This document shows positions 35,269 to 44,630 of a DNA stretch of 64,000 nt, one piece after another; position 1 is the stretch's first letter; every line of letters starts with the position of its first letter. The notes below the pieces were generated by a model. The model was not told the origin of the DNA and searched no databases. It saw only the letters and a list, made by a program, of their open reading frames with translations. The DNA lies in NCBI GenBank assembly GCA_949752735.1, contig OX457036.1, forward strand, positions 83,798,991 to 83,862,990. Reading direction: 5' to 3'. The stretch is from Lumbricus terrestris (taxonomy: Eukaryota > Annelida > Clitellata > Crassiclitellata > Lumbricidae). A program made the translations under genes and the position numbers.

Positions 35269-35738
35269 GTAAAAACAAAAAAATGTCTACATTGGATTAG
35301 CTCAGCGCAGGGCCGTCTTATCCATTAGGCACAGTAGGCACTGTGCCTAGGGCCTACGAACTTACCAGGGGCCTACGAAATCCTAAAAAATATATTAAAA
35401 AATAAATGCAGTGATTGGTCAATGACCGGGAAAAGCAAACAGTAAACGAAAACTTGTAAATTTAATTTTAACGAGTTAACTTTTTAAGGCTAGAGTAGCT
35501 AATGAAACAGTAACATCAATTGGCTAAGCTATATTATGTTAACTTTGCATAGGCAGCATAGCCCTACCGACGCTACTGTGGCATATCTGTTCATTTATAT
35601 CACCTAGGCCTATTTGACTTTGTTCTGGGTGGCCAGTGTAAGTCGGGATTATTTCCGGTACTGAGAGATGGGTTGTGATAGAAGAAGCGAGTGATGTCAC
35701 TGACATATCTTTGTTGCAATTTGTATTTATGAATTTGT

Positions 35739-35837
35739 TTAACGCACCCTTGATCTTTTTAGTGCTTCATCTTTCTGATCCTCTTTCTTTTGTTTCTCAA
35801 ATCCAGACTCGTGTTTCCTCTTATAACCATCAGACAT
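35739..35837 (-). pseudogene. Start of a hAT transposase ORF, 32 aa
   Basis: From ATG at 35837 it reads MSDGYKRKHESGFEKQKK and a short acidic/basic stretch, then stop. This is the basic N-terminus that precedes the TTF-type zinc finger in hAT/ZMYM-like transposases. All downstream domains are lost. Confidence 0.6.
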
Positions 35838-36364
35838 GATTTTTTTAGAATTTTTTTAAATAATTTAAGAAATTAAAATTTAAAAAGCGATGGCGATTTT
35901 TCATTAGAATTTAGACCGAAACGACGCTAACAGAAAGTCGAAAATCGGAAGCCGGAAATATTACATTTAGCGGATATCGAAATAGACTGAGATTTAAAAT
36001 CAAAACTGAATGCGTTCACAAGACATGGTTCAGCATAATTTTAAGAAATAATGTAAATGTGTCGCAATTTAAATTAATGCAGAGTTGGATAGGCCCTAGG
36101 GTAGGGTGGTCCAAAAAATAAAATTCAAGCTAGATACCAAGGCGCCATCTCAGTTTGTTAGACCTGTCAATAGTATTATTGAGACCAAATTTCAGTTTGC
36201 CATTCCAACTGGAAGGCGGTGCTCAACGACATCGAAATATTACCATGTAGTTGTATTATCAAGAAATCTTGATGTCTTTTAGCTTGATCAAAAACCTCAA
36301 CTCTTGTCATGTAGATGAACTTGAAATAGATTCTGTTGTACTATCATACTTATTGTAGCGAACC

Positions 36365-36650
36365 TGAGGCCCGCTCCCTGGTAAGCCCCGCACACCTGAG
36401 GCAAGTTCCCTAGAACTTGAGGCAAGTTCCTTGGTAAGCTCCGCCCACTTGAGGCAAGTTCCCTGGCGGCTGAGGCAAGTTCCTTGGTAGACCCCGCCCA
36501 CTTGAGGCAAGTTCCCTGGTGGCTGAGGCAAGTTCCTTGGTAGACCCCGCCCACTTGAGGCAAGTTCCCTGGCGGTTGAGGCAAGTTCCCTGGCAGCTGA
36601 GGCAAGTTCCTTGGTAGGCTCCGCCCACTTGAGGCAAGTTCCCTAGATTA
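36365..36650. repeat. GAGGCAAGTTCC minisatellite in LTR U3
   Basis: About ten degenerate 25-30 bp units of 'GAGGCAAGTTCCTTGGTAG' and 'CCCCGCCCACTT' lie upstream of the LTR TATA box. The Pro/Gln/Gly-rich frames on the minus strand come from this array. Confidence 0.93.
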
Positions 36651-36705
36651 AGTGCCCGCCCAGATAAGGTATAAATAGAAGCTCACAGACGACACAGACG
36701 GCGAG

Positions 36706-36778
36706 GATCCTGTGTGGCCGAGTGGGTTGTAGCCCGCTCGCCGCGCCGGCGGAGCGGGTTCGATTCCCCGGTCGGATC
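36706..36778 (+). ncRNA. tRNA-like block with Pol III box A and box B inside the LTR
   Basis: TGGCCGAGTGG (36715-36725) and GGTTCGATTCC (36757-36767) match tRNA box A and B consensus. The block spans 73 bases with GATCC/GGATC ends pairing as part of an acceptor stem. The T stem pairs only at three positions and the middle arm forms a bulged hairpin rather than a 7-nt anticodon loop, so I do not call a functional tRNA. It may be a captured tRNA promoter. Confidence 0.55.
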
Positions 36779-37944
36779 TTTACATACTGCGGGTGGCTCG
36801 GTCGCAATATAAACGTGGAGTCGACGCTGAAATCATCTTCGATATGAAAAGGGTCGTTAAACCCATACATTTCATTTTTTTCGACACAGACGGCTCAGAA
36901 ATACGTGCGACAGTCAGAGGGAGCTCAGGAGGACAGACGTCCGTAGATACCGTCATCGACGAGGAGAGACCGTCAGCGACGAGAGTTCGACAGTACGACG
37001 AGTAGGAGAAGACGTCTGGACGGCGGCGTGACGAGGTGCTGGAGCGACCACGGAAAGCGACGCGCAGACGGACACGGACGGTCAGACGTGGGCAGCTCTG
37101 CAGAATACGGCCATCCCTGGGGTGCAGAGGCTTTCTTATCGTCGTCTGGTTTCGGGCTGCAATAAATCGTGTCACAGAAGATATCGTGTCGTTGTCTGAC
37201 TTCCGAGTTGTAGGCAGGAGAACTGCATGGAGTAAGCCCTTCGATAGACCACGGAGGCCGAACCCGTGACCCCCCTCCTCCTTACGGACGTCAGTCCCCG
37301 CCGTTTCCGTTACATTATTACAGTCAGTGCTAGCTACTTGACAGCTGTTTAGCCATCAAGTGACAAGTGCATTTTGATAGCAATAACACTTCAGGTGATC
37401 TGATCATGAAGCATTGAAATTATTGGTTACAATTACTGCAGCGCTTATGTGCGATCCTTTTGTCCTGCCATTTTAACAAAAAACCATTCATATGGAGTGC
37501 TTAAGAGGCCAAGATGGAGCATGCTGAAGCTGTAAGATCTGAATTTGTACCAAATTAACCACTTGCAGTACACTGGAAATGTTGACCGCCTGTGAGTGCT
37601 AGTTTCAGGTGATGGTGTCGCTAAACTCTTTGGTATGTCCAAATGTCCCTCTATGACATGATATAATTTAAATCCAAGGTCATTCATCATCTTCTGAAGT
37701 TATTGAGACTCGCTGATAAATTCACTGGACAACAAATTTTTACAAAAGTCATGTTACTGAAATGAAATTAGTCAGTTCTTATCAATTTTTATGTGCTGAA
37801 CACGAATATGACAGTGAAATTGCTTAATTGGCTCTAGTTTTTTTGTAATCTCAAATGAAGTAATTTTATATCGCACAATGCATTCCAATAGTGATACACT
37901 TACTGTTAATATTTGTAAAAACCAGGTCATAGACTAGTTCTTAG

Positions 37945-39130
37945 ATTTTTTGCCTGTCTCTTGTACAGCTGTTCGGGAGCATCTCTGCGGAGTGTCCAGC
38001 AGTAGTCAGCCAACATTGTAGTGGACCATTTTCCCTGGTACCTTTGCTCCATTGTTGCGATATCTTGATGAAAGGGTTCGCCATGTTCGTCACTAACCAT
38101 ATACCACAGTTGTCAGGGAAGAAATTCAGATGGGAGTGACGGAAATGCATCTTCAGCGACATTTTGCAGCGTAATTTCTGGTACTGCTTGAGCATGTCTT
38201 CTACTAGTTCCTTGTATTTTTCTGCCCTAACATTCCCCAGAAAGTCTGTAGACACTAGACGAAAAGCATTCCATGCTTATTTCGCATCACCCTCCAGCAA
38301 GTTGTTGAAGCGGTCATCTTTGAAAAGTTCTCTAATCTGAGGACCCACGAAAACTCCCTCTTTAATCGTTGCTTCGCTGAGTCGAGGGAATTTTTCATGC
38401 AGGTATCGGAAAGCTGGCGAAGTGCGGTCCATGGCTTTTACGAAGTTCTTCACCAAACCTAGTTTGATGTGAAGGGGTGGTAGTAGGATTTTGTGAGCCT
38501 CGACCAGAGCTGGGTGCTGGATATTCTTGTCCAACTGCCATGTTTTGTCTGGGAGTTCATTCCTTCCGCACGTAGTGCAACTCTCTTGCCCGACTATCTC
38601 ACTCACACAAGAAACACATATATTTTGTATATCCTTGCTGCAGTCCCATTAAAATGGCAACTACCTTCAAATCACCGCACAGGTGCCATTTGTACCTGTT
38701 ATAGTCAATGTAATGCAGTAGCTGTTTTAGGTCATTGTATGTCTCATTCATGTGGACAGCATGCGCTAATGGAATAGATGGAACACAGGAAGAACTAAAT
38801 GACCTTGTCCATTGTGCAAAAGCACAGCCTTAAGACTCAGTGTCAAAGAGTCTACAAAGAGTCTCCATTCTTGTGGGTCATGAGTGATCTGTAAGGCATT
38901 CATGAGGTCGTCAATATTGGAACAGAATACCAGATTACCTTCCTTCATGAAGAAAGGTTCCAACTGCTGATGGCGCTTTCTATATGAAGTGATTGTGACA
39001 TCTTCTTCTAGAAGATTCTTAGATTCCATTGTTGGAGTCTTGATCCTAGCAACTCTGCCTTGTTTTTGGATAAGTCCAAATCACGAACAAGGTCATTTAG
39101 TTCTTCCTGTGTTATTCTGCGTGGGGTTGA
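37945..39130 (-). pseudogene. Degraded ORF of a repeat-associated uncharacterised protein family
   Basis: Reading the minus strand from about 39110, blocks follow in order across frame breaks: LNDLVRDLDLSKNKAELLGS, ITSYRKRHQQLEPFF, PQEWRLFVDSLTLSLKAVLL, LPPLHIKLGLVKNFVKAMD, LSEATIKEGVFVGPQI, SLKMHFRHSHLNFFPDN and, after a shift, SDEHGEPFHQDIATMEQRY and ADYCWTLRRD. I recognise this block order as one found in many multi-copy 'uncharacterised' invertebrate proteins. Its biochemical role is unknown to me. At least three frameshifts or stops make this copy dead. Carriage between long inverted repeats suggests it is transposon cargo or transposase. Confidence 0.7.
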
Positions 39131-39322
39131 TGATGCACCACAGTGAAAATCGGGATCACTGCACGCTGACGGACCAGGAGAAGAACATGTCGGCTCACCC
39201 TTGTCCTCATCAGACTGGCTGTACTTTTACATTGCATCAGAAAATGACGTAATAAAAAAAATCAACTGTGAATGATGTGTCCATGATGGGATTATGCAAT
39301 GAGGTGGAATATTACATCATTC

Positions 39323-39467
39323 CATAGGCGCAACCACCCTATGGGACCCACGGGACGCGTCCCCCAACTTCTGAGTGGTCCCCTAACTTTATTATTATGG
39401 TCCCCCAACTTTTAGGACGTGATTCATTATGGTCCCCTCCAACTTTTAGGACGTGATTGCACCTATG
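39323..39467. mobile_element. hAT-type MITE, 145 bp
   Basis: Ends CATAGGCGCAACC and GATTGCACCTATG, with the exact 8-bp duplication CATCATTC (39315-39322, 39468-39475). The interior has three 'GGTCCCCCAACTT'-like units. Confidence 0.88.
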
Positions 39468-39475
39468 CATCATTC

Positions 39476-41090
39476 TAGACTTATTTAGGATATTGTCGCA
39501 TTTCTACTGTATAAATTTACATGGTGAAACATAAGAAATGAATTATATGAAATATTTTCAAAACGAGAGCCAATAAAAACTTTTTATGGTTATATTCGTG
39601 TTCAGCACACCAAGATGCTACACATTAGGGCCTTTTCCAGTCAGTGACTATTTCTATGTTGACCAGTGTAATGGCTAAGACTTGATCTTTGACACAACAC
39701 CGGACGTTTTAGTGAAGTGTACGTTTTTCTGGAAAACAGGATATGTAAAATGTTCCTGTGGTTGGCCTGCTGTCGTCATTGTGATGGAGTTGATTTAAGC
39801 CAAAATCTTCATCTAGTGTTGTTGTCCATCTAATCCAAAATAGAATCCAATCTTAACGAGATTTAAAGCTGTGTGGGATGGTGTGACACGTGACAACATA
39901 CGAGTACTGAAAGTCGTATCTGCTACTGAAGCCTCCCATGAGAGAGCGATCAGTTTCATCAAGTAGACAGCTGAAATTAAAGTCAATTTCAGAGACGACT
40001 ACCAAGAAGTCATTGGGGTGTCAATGGTTGTCCTTGGAAGTCAGTCCTCAATAAGAAACTGGAGAGCCCAATTTACCAAGCGCGTTGAATGGCCAGGTTA
40101 CTGCATATCATCAAAATAATTGTACGATTTAGCAGTCAGCGTGAAGTATTCAATCTAAGGGAAAAGAAAAACTCAGATTCATCCTTTTGTGTGATTGGAT
40201 GCCCTTCTTCACTCAAAGGCATCCTCTTGCTGCTGAAACTCCAGGACAAGATCTGTCAATTTTGATTGATATAGGACTTTTGATTCAGGTGACTATTATT
40301 TGTAGGAGCTCAACGTTGCTGCCATGAATGTTCTAGAAAATTATCAATACTTAGTGCCTTTCAGATGAAGCTGAATGTCTGACACTATTATGCTGCCATC
40401 TGCCTGATATGGTTCAGATAAGGTGAAGATTTTTTAAGGAATGACTGCAAATCCTAGTGAAAGGATGTTGAGGTAGTGCTGCGATACAGAAGGAGGGGGA
40501 TTGCCTGGGCGAGTTTGCAACCCAGAGAACACTGACACTACTGCCACGCCTGAATTTGGTGATTTCTTTTTATACTTACACGAGTGCAATAGCCTGACGA
40601 TGATGATTATCAGCAGGGTAGAGGCTGAAGTCAGCAATTGAGAGTGGTAAACGACATAGCTGAGAGAAGTGTGAAGTTGTTCAAAGAATTAAACTGACTC
40701 ATCACTGATGAAGAAGAAAGCAGTATTTTCTCCAAGTGGTTGAGGCAAATAGAAAAGCTGTCTCCACTCAATCAACAAAGAAATATGCTGTTGACACTGT
40801 GCTTGCAAAGCCTTCTACAGTGTGGACGTCATTGTATGTTTGGAGTCATAAAACGAGAACAATAGACATTCGTGGATTTAACGATGTTTTTGACATTTTT
40901 TGACATTTTCCATATTTAAAACCTACTGAAATTTTAGATTTCAAGCTCCCCAATTGTTTAAGTGTCACACATATTGTCATGTTACAGTAATGTATCATCT
41001 ATCTTGAAATAAAGCACAATTGTATTGGAATAGGCCTATATGCTCAACACATTTATTTCTACAATTAACGTCTTTTCATTGACCCATGCA
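39476..41090. other. Interior of the CCCTAGGG-ended transposon, unassigned
   Basis: No domain recognised and no long intact frame. It is probably the 5' or second ORF part of the transposon. Confidence 0.45.
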
Positions 41091-41493
41091 AAGTAAGACA
41101 GTCGTTGAGAACCGCCTTCCAGTTGGAATAGGAAGCTGAAATTTTGTCTCAATAATACTATTGATAAGTCTAACAAACTGGGAAGGCGCCCTGGTTTTTA
41201 GCTTGAACTTTATTTTTTACCATGTATCTGGGAACCACACTACCCTAGGGGCCTACGAATAGATTAATATGCAAAAGTGCCTAGGGCCTACAATGACCAT
41301 AAGACGGCCCTGGCTCAGCGTGTCGTTTTCAGCAACTCCGGTCTTAATAGGCTAAATTAGGCCTATATTCGCGTCAAGTATCAATGACCTATTAACTATT
41401 TTCTCAGGATTCTCACGTGTTATGGTTGTAAATATTTAACTAGGCCGTGGTGGAATTCATTCTCATGATTAGCCTACCTAATTTCGGTATCCG

Positions 41494-42181
41494 GTCAAAA
41501 CCGCGCGCACAAAACCGCGCACGATCATAACCGCGGCGATCAAAACTGCGCACTGATAGACACAAGCAATTAATCGCTCTCTTTGTCATGATCAGCACTT
41601 CTATTTAATTGTTCTGAAATCAAACATTTTAATGTTGTGAGCTGTAATTAAGTAATGTCTAGCCTACTTACCTTCATGTTGAATGTTTATGTTTTATACG
41701 TCTTGATTGCTGCAAGATAGGCTAAGTGCTTTGCCTAAAATGGAAGTTGGATTGATGTAACTAATTCCTTGCGCAAGTAGAGGCTGGATTGGTGAGAGAA
41801 AAAACTGTTCCCGTAAATAGAAGCTGGATGAAACTATTAGTCTTTGCTTCAATAGAAGCTGGATCGATGGAATACTTTTTACCTAAATCAAATGGGTTTG
41901 ACTAGACAGATTCATCCATAATTGGATGTTGGAATGATGGAAAACTTCTTGGTTAAATAGAAGTGGATTTTATTAAAACAATTCTTGATTATAGGCATAT
42001 ATGAGCTCGATTGAGAAAAATAATAAACTGTAAAATTTAAATAGAAGTTGGATTGATAAAAAAAATCACTGTTGCTCTATTTGAAGCTGGATTTTTGAAA
42101 ATAATTGATTGAACTGCGAACATCGAAATTCAACAGATGCGCGGTTATGATCGTGCGCGGTTTGTGTGCGCGGTTTTGATA
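41494..42181. mobile_element. Element with ~42-bp inverted ends rich in CGCG, minisatellite core
   Basis: Left 'GTCAAAACCGCGCGCACAAA' and right 'TTTGTGTGCGCGGTTTTGAT' are inverted, and the repeat continues through 'CGCACGATCATAACCGCG'. The core holds about seven degenerate units of 'AATAGAAGCTGGATTGATG', the reverse of the repeat in gene A's intron (1130-2305). No clear target duplication. Confidence 0.65.
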
Positions 42182-42650
42182 GTAGACCTAGGTCTAAACC
42201 CCTATTTTCATGCACTTTCGTAGAACGAATCCTCTTTTTTAGTCTCTATTCTCTTTTGACGTTAGGTGAGAACAAATACCTATTTGTTCTCATTGCAGAA
42301 AAAGCTGGTGGCTTCAGAACAAACATTCAAAGAATATAAAATTTTAACGAATGCCTAGCCTACAAAAACAAAACATTAAGAGTTCTAAAGTTTTAAAATA
42401 GGCTTTCTTCACTGTTCTCGTGCATGTGCTTTTCAGCACTGCATGCATTTCTGCATGAAATAATTCTTTAATAGGTCCAGTGTAGGCTATAGCCTATAAG
42501 ACCTGTTCGTTCTCTTGTAACTATTCTAGATTAAACAGTCATTGATTTAGTGAAGCGACTCGGCTTTACAAACTATCGCTATTAGACTTCTTTGGGCTAA
42601 AAATCGCAATTGGTAGAAGGTGAATACTTAGTTATTATAAATGTTCATAG

Positions 42651-42785
42651 TGTGTCCGATTGGATACTACAACTCAAAATGTGATCGTGTGTGTCATTGC
42701 AAACGACAAATTCCTTGTCATCGAGTGACAGGAAATTGTCCGAATGGATGTGACAGAAATTACATTGGATCGACTTGCAACACAA
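42651..42785 (+). CDS. Exon 3 of second module: eight-cysteine EGF-like domain
   Basis: Acceptor TTCATAG, donor GTAAAC, phase 1-1, 135 bp. It reads CPIGYYNSKC, CHCKRQIPC, GNCPNGC and GSTC. Confidence 0.86.
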
Positions 42786-43647
42786 GTAAACAACTGTGTT
42801 AACCTAACTATTAATTGCTAAAACAGAGATTAGGCTACATATCTGGATTTAAAAAATACAGTAGCCTACGGAGGGGGTATTCAATAATTCAAATAGCTTC
42901 TTATGATTTCGCATTTTAAAACCATTTGATTGTCGCTTTTGGAAGGAATCTTATCTTTACAATTATAATTATTCTTGACAGTGTCGGGTATCATCAATTT
43001 GTTTGATTAGGGCATTTTTTCTTTCTAAATATTGTTTTGGATTCCTCCGATTATTCGCTCACGTTTTTTAAATTCCATGTAGTTAAGTGCTTGCTCTTGC
43101 TCTTGCTTATTTTCTGCCGCTGCATTGGTGATACTGACGCAGTCAGTGACGCTCTTCACTTTCATTTTCGTAATTAAGGCACACTTAAAAACAACGATGC
43201 CTTGTTCAATATACTCCTACCTTGTATTGTAGGGCTGTATCCACTAGTCTCACTATTTGCTTTAACTCGTTGTCGAGTTACAGAACAATCGGTTTTTAAT
43301 CAAAGCAATGGCCTGTGCTGTAAGTTAGTATGGGTGTTATTGATATAGGCTACCTTCGAGACTCGTAGACCTACTCGGCCATATTTGATATAGCTCCTAT
43401 AATAGTCCATTATTGTTATCCGAGTGAAGACTTTACTTGGCTATTTGGAAAATATTGTAATTTAATTGATTGTAATTGCGGTCTGATTATGGTTAGCACG
43501 CCATGTCTTTTTTAGTATATATATAAATTATTTATTTAGTGTATATATTTCATAAAATATATATTATTTATTTATAATATTTCATAGCATAATTCACGAA
43601 TTATGCCCAAAATTAAGTAACATGATAAATACATTTTTTCCTTGAAG
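42786..43647. other. Intron without recognisable features
   Basis: AT-rich. Parts align with the first-module intron before 19946. No TE end seen. Confidence 0.5.
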
Positions 43648-43814
43648 CAACAACATCTGCAAAGTACATCGGGTGTTTTCAAGACGACGGCGGTAGGCCT
43701 TTGTCAGAGCGTGCATTGCCAAATACGGTGCATTTCGAAGACTATGAGAAGCTGACCATCGATGTGTGCATTGGCTGGTGTAGTGATGTCTTGTCCACGT
43801 TCGCTGGAGCTCAG
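43648..43814 (+). CDS. Exon 4 of second module: second WSC domain, N-terminal half
   Basis: Acceptor CTTGAAG, donor GTACTG, phase 1 to 0. It reads AKYIGCFQDDGGRPLSERAL, LTIDVCIGWCSD and FAGAQ. The GGRP-containing loop is four residues longer than in exon 19946-20100 and keeps the frame. Confidence 0.87.
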
Positions 43815-43889
43815 GTACTGTCATAGCTGATTTATAGTGTTAGACTTACCTTAGCCTACCACGTGGGCGCAGTACAATAGGCCTACTTA

Positions 43890-44058
43890 CTAAAGTGTGG
43901 CTGGACGGTCATGGACGACGTCCATGCACTTATTTTAAAATCTGAAAAAACCGTCCCACCACTTATTGGCCAGCACAACCTGGAAAGGTGAGGGGCGTCC
44001 AGGCACTTCTTTTGCGAAGGTAAGAAGCGTCTAGGCACTTATTTTTTGCACTTTAAGC
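43890..44058. mobile_element. Short inverted-end element, paralogue of 20197-20326
   Basis: TAAAGTGTGG at the left and CACTTTAAGC-like at the right, with 'GGCCAGCACAACCTGGAAAG' and 'GAGGGGCGTCCAGGCACTT' shared with the first-module copy, plus a local repeat of the CGTC(C/T)A(G)GCACTT unit. Confidence 0.45.
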
Positions 44059-44403
44059 CCTACACTAAGGGCAATTATAGTCTGCGATACTCTAATTATT
44101 GGAATATGCTTAATAATGTATTTGCACTAGAGGTAACCACGTGAACTCATCGGCAATAAAGTTCATAGTCTGGTACGGGTCTCCCTAATTGATTCAAATT
44201 TTATACTTTTGAAATGTTAACAGGTTCTTCATTGGTGGAATATAAATTAGGTTAAAATTACTAAATTATTTTGGCAGTATTTTGGGTATGACCATCATGG
44301 TGTGTCTTCAGCACTGGAAAACGAGATGACAATAGCACACGCTTTCCTATAGTGCGTCTATAAGTTAAATTCGTGTAAAAGTTAACTTTTTTAATTTTTT
44401 TAG

Positions 44404-44536
44404 TTTGGTTCAGAATGCTACTGTGGGGAGAGTTACAATAAATTTGGCCAACTGAATGAAAGTGCATGCTACACGAATTGCGCAGCGAATAAAACAGAGA
44501 AATGTGGAGGCCCGAATGTCAATAGCGTCTATTCTG
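44404..44536 (+). CDS. Exon 5 of second module: second WSC domain, C-terminal half
   Basis: Acceptor TTTTTTAG, donor GTGAGC, phase 0 to 1. It reads SECYCGESYN, SACYTNC and NKTEKCGGPN, closely matching exon 29099-29231. Confidence 0.88.
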
Positions 44537-44630
44537 GTGAGCGCTTTTGTTTCTGTTATATTTGATATTTGCTTAATGCAGACAGTGCCAATGTGCTGTC
44601 GGTAGCTCTCAAAATTCGATCAACGGCACA

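Larger units (their letters stand above)
36354..37314 (+). mobile_element. Solo LTR, 961 bp
   Basis: It starts TGTAGCGAACC and ends TTTCCGTTACA, with the exact 4-bp duplication TTAT (36350-36353, 37315-37318). U3 holds a repeat array (36365-36650), then TATAAATA at about 36670, a tRNA-like block, and AATAAA at 37161-37166. The terminal 'TAAGCCCTTCGA...GGAGGCCG' is shared with the LTR at 49739-50823, so both belong to one family. Confidence 0.87.
36094..41250 (-). mobile_element. DNA transposon with ~140-bp terminal inverted repeats (CCCTAGGGTAG)
   Basis: Left 36094-36230 (CCCTAGGGTAGGGTGGTCC, 'TCAATAGTATTATTGAGAC', 'TTCCAACTGGAAGGCGGT') matches the reverse complement of 41100-41250 nearly throughout. 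The target duplication is not resolved. It contains the degraded ORF at 37945-39130, a solo LTR (36354-37314) and a MITE (39323-39467). Superfamily not assigned from sequence alone. Confidence 0.8.
35308..41312 (-). mobile_element. hAT element, 6 kb including two nested insertions
   Basis: Ends CAGGGCCGTCTTA and TAAGACGGCCCTG are perfect 13-bp inverted repeats, flanked by the exact 8-bp duplication GCTCAGCG (35300-35307, 41313-41320). 'TGCCTAGGGCCTAC' repeats inside both ends. Its own sequence is about 35308-36093 plus 41251-41312, with a transposase N-terminus at 35739-35837. The rest is a second transposon (36094-41250) that itself holds a solo LTR and a MITE. Confidence 0.92.

Noticed and set aside
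36297..36637. Pro/Gln-rich repeat proteins on the minus strand
   Set aside because: They are frames across the LTR U3 minisatellite.
36706..36778. Functional tRNA gene
   Set aside because: A and B boxes are good, but the T stem and anticodon arm do not fold as a tRNA, and it lies inside an LTR.
36780..37269. Host gene on either strand within the LTR (frames of 70-131 codons)
   Set aside because: The position between TATA and poly(A) signal of a solo LTR and low-complexity Arg/Ser composition argue against a gene.
37445..37690. 81-codon minus-strand ORF
   Set aside because: It lies inside the CCCTAGGG transposon downstream of its ORF remnant, with no recognisable motif.
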